Shown here: positions 23,524 to 31,476 of the stretch, one piece after another
Layout of the letters: each line of letters begins with the position of its first letter
Position numbering within the stretch: the first letter of the stretch is position 1
DNA from: Clostridia bacterium
Lineage (GTDB): Bacteria > Bacillota > Clostridia > Oscillospirales > CAG-382
Reading direction: 5' to 3'
DNA: 41,872 nucleotides
Assembly (NCBI GenBank): GCA_017434845.1
Contig: JAFSGD010000015.1
Coordinates: 1-41,872 of the forward strand
Program-made: the position numbers and the translations under genes
Notes under the pieces: model-generated
What the model was told of the DNA's origin: nothing
The model's database searches: none
Seen by the model: the letters and a program-made list of their open reading frames with translations, nothing else

Positions 23524-25455
23524 TTATTTCTTCTTGCTTATAAGCACGATAACCGCAACGACGGCAATGACCGCAACTGCGGCGATAAGAATATAAAGCC
23601 AGGTAAGCTTCTTGTTCTCGGGCTCTTCGAAGGCGGAATCGTTGCTTTCATCAACACTTTCGTCTGTTGAGCTTTCATCGTTTGAGCTTTCGCCGGTTGC
23701 GCTCTCATCGGTTGAGCTTTCATCCTCTGAAGCCTCGGGCTCGCTTGATTCCTCACCGTCGGGGGCAGAGGTCTCGTCGCTGCTTCCTTCGACACCGAAA
23801 ATGCCGATCTCGCTTGTCCAACAGAAGTTTCCACCGCTAAGCGCATAGTTAACGCGAACGAATCTCGCATTCATAACGTCTTTTATTGTTAAAGCAAAAT
23901 TGCGGTGCACCCAATTTCCGTTTGCGGAAGAAGCATCGCCTGCCGCTTCGCCTAAAGAAATGAAGCTTTCGCCGTCGTTGGATATCTCAACCGTAACGGT
24001 TGCGTTGTTCGGATTGGGAATGCCCCAGCTGTCGTTGCCGTAAAGCTCGGTCTTAACCGCTTTTATCTCGCTGACCGAGCCGAGATCGACGGTTATGCTG
24101 ACGTTGCTTCCCGAATAGCATCCGATAGCACCGTCTTCGCCGTTAACTGCAACGATTCCGTCGGTAAGCTTGCCCAAGGGCTTGCCGTCCGAACCGGTAT
24201 CTGTCCAGTTTTGGTTGTTGTAAACTGCGCCGCTCGAGGTGTATTTCTTTCCTGCAGCAATATTTGTGTATTCGGTTCCTTCCTCGGAATAGGTGAAATT
24301 GCCGTCTTCGAATTCATAGCCCTCTTCGCAGGCAATGACTGCAAGCTCCTGAAGAGTCTTTGCGGTCTTTTCGGGAAGCTCTGCGATATAGGAATTACCG
24401 CGCGGGTCGATTCCGAGATAGGTTTTAAGCCAAACGCAAGCAATAAGATAACTGCCTTCTTTGGAGTGGTGCGAGTTATCGTCGGCGAACAGATCGATCG
24501 AGCTGTTCTTTTCGCTCGCAATAATAAATGCATCTGCAACGGGTGCGCAAAGCAAGCCGCGCTCCTTTGCAATTCTCGAATAGCTGTTGTGGTGCTTTCC
24601 TGCGGTGGTAACGGTTCCGCCGTAGCGCATATAAAGCAACGCCTCTGCGCCGTTCTTTTCAATATAAGGCATAAGCACGTCTATCGAAGCGTTCGTGGCG
24701 GTATAGTTAGCGCTTGCCGCATCCTGAAGCACAACGTAATCGTATTTGTTCTGTGTTATCTTGGTTCTGAAGGCTTGTCCGCGTGCGTGGTTTTCGTCGG
24801 CAAATTCCGAAAGATAAGCGCTTCCGAAGGTGCAATAGTCAACGTGAACGTCAACTCCCGCCGCCTTTGCCAAGCCCTTGAACTTAATGGGCGTGCCGTT
24901 GAAATATGTCGTGCTGTTTCCAACGAACATAAACCTTTTTGCGCCCGAAGGAATAGGGGCAGGGTCGTTATATTCTATTTTAAGCTTCGATTTGCTCTTA
25001 TCAAAGCTGCCCTTAACGTTATAAATAACCGACATCGTCGCGTTGTAAAGCATTGCGCCTTCCATTGCTGTGTTAAAGCAATTTCGCAAGCCCTGGGGCG
25101 CGCTTCCGCCGAACGCAACAAGAAATCCACCTGCGGGAATTTTAACGGTCAGCTGAGGCGAGCCGTTAACACCGTTTTCGTTCGCAAGAAGTTCTCCGCC
25201 TGCTTCGATAAGCTTGCCCTTCTTGTCAAACACCATAAGCTTCGAGTTTCTGAATCCGTATTCCGAAGCGCCTATAACGCGCTCGCTCGAGCTGTTGTTT
25301 GGGTAGACGGTTATGCCGCCCGTTGCGGCAACGTCAAAGCCCGAAATATCAAAGGTCTCGCTGTTGTCGGCGGCTAAAACCGAGGGAACAGCCTGCGCGC
25401 CGAGCATAAACGAAAGCAGCATTGCCGAGATAACTGCCGTGATCTTTTTATTCAT
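23524..25455 (-). CDS. Surface protein: SGNH-like hydrolase (DUF4886-like) plus discoidin domain, C-terminal membrane anchor
   Basis: The start at 25455 has TTGGAGG 6 bases upstream and gives 643 residues. A signal peptide ends near PSVLAAD. Residues about 175-370 resemble the SGNH/DUF4886 fold: FMFVGNSTTYFNG (nucleophile Ser block), YDYVVLQDAAS and DDNSHHSKEGSYL (Asp/His block). Residues about 410-565 form an F5/8-type-C (discoidin) domain (TDLGSV, VEISNDGESF, ARFVRVNYAL) likely to bind glycans. A Ser/Glu/Asp stalk (about 570-610) leads to a membrane helix and KKK tail. An esterase acting on surface or dietary polysaccharide is plausible. There is no LPxTG motif. Confidence 0.82.
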   Translation of the reverse strand: MNKKITAVISAMLLSFMLGAQAVPSVLAADNSETFDISGFDVAATGGITVYPNNSSSERVIGASEYGFRNSKLMVFDKKGKLIEAGGELLANENGVNGSPQLTVKIPAGGFLVAFGGSAPQGLRNCFNTAMEGAMLYNATMSVIYNVKGSFDKSKSKLKIEYNDPAPIPSGAKRFMFVGNSTTYFNGTPIKFKGLAKAAGVDVHVDYCTFGSAYLSEFADENHARGQAFRTKITQNKYDYVVLQDAASANYTATNASIDVLMPYIEKNGAEALLYMRYGGTVTTAGKHHNSYSRIAKERGLLCAPVADAFIIASEKNSSIDLFADDNSHHSKEGSYLIACVWLKTYLGIDPRGNSYIAELPEKTAKTLQELAVIACEEGYEFEDGNFTYSEEGTEYTNIAAGKKYTSSGAVYNNQNWTDTGSDGKPLGKLTDGIVAVNGEDGAIGCYSGSNVSITVDLGSVSEIKAVKTELYGNDSWGIPNPNNATVTVEISNDGESFISLGEAAGDASSANGNWVHRNFALTIKDVMNARFVRVNYALSGGNFCWTSEIGIFGVEGSSDETSAPDGEESSEPEASEDESSTDESATGESSNDESSTDESVDESNDSAFEEPENKKLTWLYILIAAVAVIAVVAVIVLISKKK

Positions 25456-25482
25456 AATAACCTCCAAAACAGTTATATATAT

Positions 25483-25512
25483 ATTATAAACTATTGTTAT
25501 TTGCCCAGTCAA
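25483..25512 (-). promoter_or_regulatory. Promoter of the SGNH gene
   Basis: On the minus strand TTGACT (25512-25507), 18 bases, TATAAT (25488-25483). Confidence 0.7.
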
Positions 25513-25566
25513 TAGTGATTAATAACCCATTATTTCAAACGGTTTTGTGAATTCTGCACAAACACA

Positions 25567-25582
25567 GTTAGCGACTGCTAAC
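25567..25582. promoter_or_regulatory. Palindrome 1 of the feo region (metal-regulator operator candidate)
   Basis: GTTAGC-gact-GCTAAC is a perfect 6-bp inverted repeat with a 4-base centre, about 60 bases before the feoA -35 hexamer. Identical arms occur at 25679 and 25987. Confidence 0.65.
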
Positions 25583-25640
25583 TTGAAATTCTTCGATATG
25601 CCGAAAATGAAAATTCATTAAATTTTTTGTCGGAAAAATG

Positions 25641-25669
25641 TTGACAAATCAAGTGTTTGAGCGTATTAT
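25641..25669 (+). promoter_or_regulatory. Promoter of the feo operon
   Basis: TTGACA (25641-25646), 17 bases, TATTAT (25664-25669). Palindrome 2 begins 10 bases after the -10 and so covers the start-site region. Confidence 0.85.
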
Positions 25670-25678
25670 TACAACGTG

Positions 25679-25694
25679 GTTAGCATCCGCTAAC
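25679..25694. promoter_or_regulatory. Palindrome 2 of the feo region, at the transcription start
   Basis: GTTAGC-atcc-GCTAAC. A repressor bound here would block transcription of feoA. The arms recall the TTAGC/GCTAA core of DtxR/IdeR-type iron boxes, but the 4-base centre differs from the classical 19-bp site. Confidence 0.72.
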
Positions 25695-25730
25695 TATTCT
25701 TCGCTAAACGTTGATACGGAGGTTTTTTCA

Positions 25731-25952
25731 ATGAAAACAATGCGCGAAGCAAAGGTGGGCGACACCGTAAAGGTGGTTCGCGTTCACGGTGAGGGCGCAC
25801 TCAGGCGTCGAATAATGGATATGGGCATAACCAGAGGCATAGAGATCTATATCCGAAAGGTTGCTCCGTTGGGCGATCCCTTCGAAATAACCGTTCGCGG
25901 CTATGAGCTTTCGCTCAGAAAATCCGATTGCGAAATGATAGAAATCGAATAA
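25731..25952 (+). CDS. feoA: Ferrous iron transport protein FeoA
   Basis: The start at 25731 has ACGGAGG upstream and gives 73 residues; the longer frame covers the promoter. The small SH3-like FeoA fold is recognisable: KVGDTVKVVRVHGEGALRRRIMDMGITRG, then PLGDPFEITVRGYELSLRKSDCEMIEIE. FeoA is a cytosolic partner that modulates FeoB. feoB follows after 72 bases that hold the third palindrome. Confidence 0.95.
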   Translation: MKTMREAKVGDTVKVVRVHGEGALRRRIMDMGITRGIEIYIRKVAPLGDPFEITVRGYELSLRKSDCEMIEIE

Positions 25953-25986
25953 ATCGGGTTCATCCCGCAATTTTTAATATCATTCG

Positions 25987-26002
25987 GTTAGCTGATGCTA
26001 AC
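25987..26002. promoter_or_regulatory. Palindrome 3, between feoA and feoB
   Basis: GTTAGC-tgat-GCTAAC, same arms as the two upstream sites, located 22 bases before the feoB start codon and just before its AGAAAGGA site. It might add a downstream roadblock or fold as an RNA hairpin. Confidence 0.62.
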
Positions 26003-26024
26003 TCGAGAAAGGAATATCAGAGAA

Positions 26025-28400
26025 ATGGACATAAGAATAGCTCTTGCCGGTAACCCGAACAGCGGTAAGACAACAATGTTCAATGCGTTAACCGGCTCGA
26101 ACCAGTTTGTAGGAAACTGGCCCGGTGTTACGGTAGAGAAAAAAGAGGGAAAGCTTAAAAACCACGAGGGCGTTATAATAACCGACCTTCCCGGTGTTTA
26201 TTCGCTTTCGCCCTACACCATGGAAGAGGTCGTTGCAAGAAATTATCTTGTAAACGAGCGTCCCGATGCAATACTCAATATTGTCGACGGAACAAACCTC
26301 GAGCGCAACCTTTATTTGACCACACAGCTTATCGAGCTTGGCATTCCCGTTGTTGTAACCATCAACATGATGGATATAATCCGCAAAAACGGCGATATGA
26401 TCGATCTTACAAAGCTTTCAAAGGCGTTGGGCTGTAAAGTGGTTGAGATCTCTGCGCTAAAGGAAGAGGGGCTTTTCGAAGCCGCAGAGGTTGCCATTGA
26501 GGCGGCAAAAACCAAGGCGGCAATTCCTGCCCACACCTTCTCGGGCGAGGTCGAGCATTCGCTTGCCCATATCGAAGAGGCGTGTGTTCACGGTCTTCCT
26601 GCCGAGCAACAGCGCTGGTATTCCATAAAAATTTTCGAGCGCGATCCCAAGGTTCTCGAATATCTCGAAATCAGCGGCGAAAAACGCGCGCATATTGAAG
26701 AGGATATTGTTGCAACCGAGGCAAAGCTTGATGACGATGCCGAAAGCATCATAACCAATGAGCGCTATAATTATATAACTGCGCTGTTGAAAACCTGCTA
26801 TGTTAAGAAAAACAAGGGCAAGCTTTCAACCTCCGATAAAATCGACCGCGTTTTAACAAACCGCTTTGCCGCATTGCCTATTTTTGCGGCAATAATGTTC
26901 CTTGTTTATTATATTTCGGTTTCAACTGTCGGAACCTGGGTTACCGATTACACAAACGACGGTCTTTTCGGAGACGGCTGGTATCTGTTCGGAATCGGCA
27001 GAGACGACTATGAAGAGGCAGTTGGAGCCTACGGTGAGGAATTCCTGTTCACCGAAGAGCTCGAAGCTGTTATAACCGACGCCAACGAGGCGGGCGTTGT
27101 CGGTGCCGACGAGGCTCTCGATGCGGTTGCCAATAAAGATTACGGTGCGTTTGAGGAAGCCTATGGCGCCTATGGTGAAAAGCTTGCCGAGGAGGGCTAT
27201 GACGTTTCCGAGCTTGTCGATCCCGTGCTTGAGGGCGCACCCGACCCTGCAGAATACGGCGTTTGGGTTCCCGGCGTTCCCGTTCTTGCCGAAAACGGCA
27301 TGGATAAGATCGGCGTTGAGGCAGAATGGTTAAGAAGCCTTATTATCGACGGTATCATCGGCGGTGTGGGCGCTGTTCTCGGGTTCGTTCCCCAAATGAT
27401 CGTTCTGTTTATCTTCCTTGCGTTTCTTGAAGCCTGCGGCTATATGTCGCGTATTGCGTTTATAATGGACCGTGTATTCAGAAAATTCGGTCTTTCGGGT
27501 AAATCCTTCATTCCTATTCTTATCGGAACCGGATGCGGTGTTCCCGGCATAATGGCATCGCGCACGATCGAAAACGAGCAGGACCGCAGAATGACGGTTA
27601 TAACAACGACCTTTATTCCTTGCGGTGCAAAGCTTCCCATTATCGCTCTTATAACCGCGGCGCTGTTCGATGGCGCTTGGTGGGTGGCACCGAGTGCATA
27701 TTTTATCGGCATTGCGGCAATAATCGTTTCGGGCATTATGCTTAAGAAAACCAAGCTGTTCTCGGGCGAGCCTTCTCCCTTCGTTCTGGAGCTTCCCGCT
27801 TATCATATGCCTACGCCCATCAACATTCTCCGTTCCATGTGGGAGCGTGCAAGCTCGTTTATCAAAAAGGCGGGAACGGTTATCCTTCTTTCGTCGATCG
27901 TTCTTTGGGCGGGCTCGTGCTTCGGCTTTGTTGACGGTGCATTCACGTTCTCGACCGAAATGGAGCTTGAAACCAGTCTTCTCGGCTATATCGGCAACGC
28001 GATCGATTGGATCTTCGCGCCTCTCGGCTTCGGCAACATAAAGGCGGCTATCGCAACCGTTATGGGCCTTGTTGCCAAGGAAGAGGTCGTTGCGGTGTTC
28101 GGCGTTCTCGATTTCGAGGGCATGGGCGCTCTTGCGGGCTATTCCTTCTTGGTGTTCAACCTCCTTTGCGCTCCCTGCTTTGCGGCTATCGGTGCGATCC
28201 GCCGCGAGATGAATTCGGCAAAATGGACGTGGTTCGCAATCGGCTATCAGTGCTCGTTTGCATATGCGGTCTCGCTTATTATCTATCAGATCGGCTGTGC
28301 ATTCAGCGGCTCGCTTAACGTTATCGGACTTGTTGCCGCAATTCTCGTTGCCGCGTTCATGCTGTTTATGCTGATCAAAAAGCCATATAAATCAAAATAA
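26025..28400 (+). CDS. feoB: Ferrous iron transporter FeoB
   Basis: The start at 26025 (AGAAAGGA upstream) gives 791 residues. The N-terminal G domain has GNPNSGKTT (G1), DLPGVYSLSPYT (G3), NMMD (G4) and EISALKEEG (G5). A helical regulatory domain follows, then the membrane Gate domains: GAVLGFVPQM, IGTGCGVPGIMASRT and TTTFIPCGAKLP, where the Cys residues of CGVPG and PCGAKLP line the family's proposed path. Between the first helix and SLIIDGIIGGVGAVLG lies an acidic insert of about 100 residues (about 322-425) with two similar units (EEAVGAYGEEF, FEEAYGAYGEKL), longer than in short FeoB proteins. The protein imports Fe2+. It is coupled with feoA and a Cys-rich partner. Confidence 0.96.
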   Translation: MDIRIALAGNPNSGKTTMFNALTGSNQFVGNWPGVTVEKKEGKLKNHEGVIITDLPGVYSLSPYTMEEVVARNYLVNERPDAILNIVDGTNLERNLYLTTQLIELGIPVVVTINMMDIIRKNGDMIDLTKLSKALGCKVVEISALKEEGLFEAAEVAIEAAKTKAAIPAHTFSGEVEHSLAHIEEACVHGLPAEQQRWYSIKIFERDPKVLEYLEISGEKRAHIEEDIVATEAKLDDDAESIITNERYNYITALLKTCYVKKNKGKLSTSDKIDRVLTNRFAALPIFAAIMFLVYYISVSTVGTWVTDYTNDGLFGDGWYLFGIGRDDYEEAVGAYGEEFLFTEELEAVITDANEAGVVGADEALDAVANKDYGAFEEAYGAYGEKLAEEGYDVSELVDPVLEGAPDPAEYGVWVPGVPVLAENGMDKIGVEAEWLRSLIIDGIIGGVGAVLGFVPQMIVLFIFLAFLEACGYMSRIAFIMDRVFRKFGLSGKSFIPILIGTGCGVPGIMASRTIENEQDRRMTVITTTFIPCGAKLPIIALITAALFDGAWWVAPSAYFIGIAAIIVSGIMLKKTKLFSGEPSPFVLELPAYHMPTPINILRSMWERASSFIKKAGTVILLSSIVLWAGSCFGFVDGAFTFSTEMELETSLLGYIGNAIDWIFAPLGFGNIKAAIATVMGLVAKEEVVAVFGVLDFEGMGALAGYSFLVFNLLCAPCFAAIGAIRREMNSAKWTWFAIGYQCSFAYAVSLIIYQIGCAFSGSLNVIGLVAAILVAAFMLFMLIKKPYKSK

Positions 28401-28420
28401 GCATTCAGGAGTTGATACAA

Positions 28421-28609
28421 ATGTTCGAATGGATTTCCGCAAACCTTGCAACCGTTCTTGTAACGCTTGCGCTCGTTGCAATAGTCGGCTTGATCGTTTA
28501 TAAAATGGTTAAGGATAAAAAATCGGGTAAATCCTGCGGCTGCGGTTGCGGCTGCTCGGGCTGTGCCTTGTCCGATAAATGCAATTCGGGCAAAAACCAA
28601 AATAAATAA
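28421..28609 (+). CDS. FeoB-associated Cys-rich membrane protein
   Basis: The 62-residue product starts at the ATG of 28421 with CAGGAG 9 bases upstream. One membrane helix (about 9-30) is followed by a basic stretch and a Cys cluster (SCGCGCGCSGCALSDKC). This is the arrangement of the small FeoB-associated Cys-rich family found downstream of feoB in Firmicutes. It probably binds or hands over metal at the membrane, but its role has not been fixed. It is the third gene of the feo operon, 20 bases after feoB. Confidence 0.85.
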   Translation: MFEWISANLATVLVTLALVAIVGLIVYKMVKDKKSGKSCGCGCGCSGCALSDKCNSGKNQNK

Positions 28610-28618
28610 TAAAACTAA

Positions 28619-28652
28619 AGGGCCGCATCTACTTGAATTTGCGGCTTTTTTG
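28619..28652 (+). terminator. Terminator of the feo operon
   Basis: GGGCCGC and GCGGCTTTTTT pair across a 14-base loop (GCCGC/GCGGC core), followed by six T. The promoter of the copper operon overlaps it. Confidence 0.65.
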
Positions 28653-28661
28653 AGTTAAAAT
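28633..28661 (+). promoter_or_regulatory. Putative promoter of the copper operon
   Basis: TTGAAT (28633-28638), 17 bases, TAAAAT (28656-28661). It overlaps the preceding terminator. No clear CsoR or CopY box was seen. Confidence 0.5.
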
Positions 28662-28688
28662 ATAAAAAAATAAACGGAGGATCTAAAT

Positions 28689-28913
28689 ATGTTTGATAAG
28701 ACAGAAAAGCTGACTCTCAGCGTTGAAGGAATGCATTGCAACCATTGCAAAGCGCGCGTTGAGGCGGCGTTGAAGGCGGTTAAGGGCGTTAAAAAGGCAG
28801 AGGCAAACCTTGAAAGCGCATCTGCCGAGGTGGTTTACGTTCCCGCTAAGGTTCAGCCCGAGGATATCGCATCGGCTGTAACCGCGATCGGCTTCGATGC
28901 AAAGTTAAAATGA
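28689..28913 (+). CDS. copZ: Copper chaperone, heavy-metal-associated domain
   Basis: The 74-residue protein is a single HMA fold with the metal motif GMHCNHCKARVEAAL (CxxC at about residues 17-20). Such chaperones carry Cu(I) in the cytosol to a P-type ATPase. CGGAGG precedes the ATG. Its stop codon overlaps the start of the ATPase gene (ATGA), so the two are translationally coupled. Confidence 0.88.
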   Translation: MFDKTEKLTLSVEGMHCNHCKARVEAALKAVKGVKKAEANLESASAEVVYVPAKVQPEDIASAVTAIGFDAKLK

Positions 28914-31054
28914 AGAGGGAAGCTGTAATAAAGGTTGGCGGAATGTCCTGCGTTCGTTGCTCGGCGGCGGTTGAAAACGCGCTTAAAGCAACAAAAGGCG
29001 TTGAATCGGCAGAGGTCTCTTACGCAAACGGCAGGGCAGAGGTTGTGTTCGACGATTCGCTGACCGACCTTAAAACACTTGAAAAAGCAATAAAAAAAGC
29101 AGGCTATTCGGTTTTGGAGGATGTTCGGAATGCAAGAAAGCGCGAATTCAAACATTCGGTTATAATGTTCGCTTTTTCGGCTGTTTTGTCGTTGCCGTTT
29201 TTCGTTATGATGGCGTTAATGATCTTTGCGCCCGATTCGGCGGCGATGCATTTGCTTCATAACGGCTATCTTCAGCTTGCGCTTGCAACTCCCGTTCAGT
29301 TCGTTGCGGGCTTTCGCTTCTATCGCGGCGCGGTGCATTCGGTTGCAAACAAAAGTCCGAGCATGGACCTTCTCGTCGCGCTCGGAACCACCGCCTCGTA
29401 TGCATACAGCGTTTATATGCTCTTCTCGGGCGGCAACACCTTCTATTTCGAAAGCTCGGCGATGATAATAACGCTTGTGCTTCTCGGAAAAACGCTTGAA
29501 TCCCGCGCAAGAGCGCGCACGTCGGCGGCTATTGAAAAATTAATGGACCTTGCGCCCAAGCGCGCAAACGTTATAAGAAACGGCGTTGAGACGGAAATAC
29601 CCGCCTCGCAGATCGTTATCGGCGATATCGTTGTTGTCCGCCCCGGCGAAGCGCTCGCCGCAGACGGCACCGTCATTGAGGGTGCAACACATATCGATGA
29701 ATCGATGCTCACCGGCGAAAGTATGCCCGTTTCCAAAGCCGTCGGCGATAAGGTCTTCGGCGGAACCGTTAACGGTAGGGGAGCAATAAGCTTCCGCGCC
29801 GAAAACGTCGGAAGCGAAACCATGCTTTCGGGCATTATTCGCCTTGTTGAAGAGGCGCAGTCCTCCAAGGCGCATATTCAAACCGCGGCAGATAAGGTTT
29901 CGGCGGTGTTCGTTCCCGCGGTTGCGCTTATTGCGCTGGTAACCTTCGGCGCTTCGATGCTCTGCTCGCTCGGCGTTTCGGAATCGCTTGATCGCGCCGT
30001 TGCCGTTTTGGTAATCGCCTGCCCCTGCTCGCTCGGGCTTGCAACGCCGACCGCATTAATGGTTGGCATCGGCAGAGGCGCTTCAATGGGCATTCTTATC
30101 AAAAACGCCGATGCACTCGAGCATTCCTGCAAAATAAAGGCTTTGGTTCTTGACAAGACCGGCACCGTAACCGAGGGTAAGCCCAAAATAACCGCTATGG
30201 CAGAGCTCTCGAACAGCTATGAAGCTCCGCTTCGCTATGCTTCGGCGGCGGAATCGCCCTCCGAGCATCCGCTCGGCGCGGTTATCGCGGCTGAATATAA
30301 GGGCGAGCTTCCCAAGGCAGACGATTTCGTTTCGGTAACCGGTTGCGGCATAACCGCCGCCGTCGAGGGAAAAAGCGTTGCCGTGGGCAAGCCTGCTTGG
30401 ATAAGCGAGCTTTGCGGAAAAGAGCTTCCGAAAAGCGTTTTCGAGCTTTCAAACGGCGGCAACACCGTTGTTGTTGCGGCAATAGATAACGAGCCTGCGC
30501 TGGCTATTGCGATTTCCGACCCCATTCGCGCCGAATCCGCAGCGGCAATAAAACGCATAGAACAGCTCGGGATCAAAACCGTTCTTGTAACAGGCGATAA
30601 CGAATCTGCGGCAAATGCGGTTGCCTCGGCTGTGGGAATCGCCGAAACTGTTTCGAACGTTCTTCCCGAGGGCAAGGTTTTGAAGGTTAAAGAGCTTCGC
30701 GAAAAATACGGCGTTATCGGAATGGTTGGCGACGGCATAAACGATGCACCTGCGCTAACCGCGGCAGACGTTGGCTATGCCATCGGCGGCGGAACCGATA
30801 TTGCAATGGAATCGGGCGATATAGTTCTTGTCGGTAACGGTATTTCGGCTGTGCCCGATGCGGTTGCACTCTCAAAGGCAACCATGCGCAAGATAAAGCA
30901 AAATCTTTTCTGGGCATTTTTCTATAATTCCGTCGGAATCCCGCTTGCCGCGTTCGGTTTTCTTTCCCCCATAATTGCGGGTGCGGCAATGGCGTTCTCT
31001 TCGGTCTCGGTCGTTACTAATTCCTTGCTTTTGAAAAAAACCAAGCTGAAATGA
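28910..31054 (+). CDS. copA: Copper-exporting P1B-type ATPase
   Basis: The 714-residue protein starts with one HMA domain (GGMSCVRCSAAVENAL, CxxC at about 13-16). Membrane helices carry the ion-site motif ACPCSLGLATPTA (CPC), which marks Cu(I)/Ag(I) pumps. Actuator and catalytic motifs are LTGESMP, VLDKTGTVTEGKP (phosphorylated Asp), SEHPLG, TGDNESAANAVA and VGDGINDAPALTAADVG. It exports copper using ATP. There is one HMA domain rather than two, common in shorter forms. The chaperone gene directly precedes it. Confidence 0.95.
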   Translation: MKREAVIKVGGMSCVRCSAAVENALKATKGVESAEVSYANGRAEVVFDDSLTDLKTLEKAIKKAGYSVLEDVRNARKREFKHSVIMFAFSAVLSLPFFVMMALMIFAPDSAAMHLLHNGYLQLALATPVQFVAGFRFYRGAVHSVANKSPSMDLLVALGTTASYAYSVYMLFSGGNTFYFESSAMIITLVLLGKTLESRARARTSAAIEKLMDLAPKRANVIRNGVETEIPASQIVIGDIVVVRPGEALAADGTVIEGATHIDESMLTGESMPVSKAVGDKVFGGTVNGRGAISFRAENVGSETMLSGIIRLVEEAQSSKAHIQTAADKVSAVFVPAVALIALVTFGASMLCSLGVSESLDRAVAVLVIACPCSLGLATPTALMVGIGRGASMGILIKNADALEHSCKIKALVLDKTGTVTEGKPKITAMAELSNSYEAPLRYASAAESPSEHPLGAVIAAEYKGELPKADDFVSVTGCGITAAVEGKSVAVGKPAWISELCGKELPKSVFELSNGGNTVVVAAIDNEPALAIAISDPIRAESAAAIKRIEQLGIKTVLVTGDNESAANAVASAVGIAETVSNVLPEGKVLKVKELREKYGVIGMVGDGINDAPALTAADVGYAIGGGTDIAMESGDIVLVGNGISAVPDAVALSKATMRKIKQNLFWAFFYNSVGIPLAAFGFLSPIIAGAAMAFSSVSVVTNSLLLKKTKLK

Positions 31055-31249
31055 AAACGGAATCGTATTGAGGCTCTGCCTCAAACACCGCATAAGAATA
31101 GAAAGATTCTTATGTATCTTCAAAGAAATCCATGCTCAAACGAAAATCAATTTTAATATAGGGTTTGGGAAAGAAGCTTTTTTAAAAGCTTCCTCCCCGA
31201 ATTTATATTTATCTGCAAGCTGAAGCAGCCCGAGAGAAACGAAGTTATT

Positions 31250-31307
31250 TTGAAAGAAAAACAAGCGTCGCCCTACAAATGTAGGGCAGTCGAAGTTTTT
31301 CTTTCAA
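31250..31307. repeat. Long imperfect inverted repeat
   Basis: TTGAAAGAAAAAC (31250-31262) pairs with GTTTTTCTTTCAA (31295-31307), and an inner GCCCTACA (31270-31277) pairs with TGTAGGGC (31280-31287). This is a two-stem 58-base hairpin with small internal loops. It could be a miniature mobile element or a structured RNA. Confidence 0.55.
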
Positions 31308-31350
31308 GCCCTTGAAAATACAATGAAAAATCATAATTCCTTATAAAAAG

Positions 31351-31393
31351 AAATCAAGCTTCAAAATTATAATGAAGCTTGATTTTTGTTTTT
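31351..31393 (+). terminator. Strong terminator in the copA downstream region
   Basis: AAATCAAGCTTCA (31351-31363) and TGAAGCTTGATTT (31373-31385) form a 13-bp stem followed by TTGTTTTTTT. Stem sequence is identical to that at 38117-38151. Confidence 0.8.
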
Positions 31394-31437
31394 TTCCTTA
31401 TTTCAAGGGCGTAAAGAACGAGTTTATATCGGTCTGA

Positions 31438-31466
31438 AGAACCGTTCAAGCGAACGGTTCTTTTTA
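31438..31466. terminator. Terminator at the end of the stalked surface-protein gene
   Basis: AAGAACCGTT-caagcg-AACGGTTCTT forms a 10-bp stem with a T tail on the plus strand (TTTATAT). It sits just beyond the stop at 31477 of the minus-strand gene and may work in both directions. Confidence 0.6.
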
Positions 31467-31476
31467 TATGTTAAGC

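Larger units (their letters stand above)
31055..31476. other. 422-bp gene-free stretch with several hairpins
   Basis: No gene was found. It holds four inverted repeats: 31173-31192 (GAAGCTTTT/AAAAGCTTC), 31250-31307 (long imperfect hairpin), 31351-31393 (strong terminator) and 31438-31466 (terminator of the minus-strand gene). No start codon with a ribosome site opens a frame of notable length. Confidence 0.7.

Noticed and set aside
25638..25730. Upstream-extended FeoA start
   Set aside because: The extension overlaps the promoter and operator; the ATG at 25731 has the proper ribosome site and family N-terminus.
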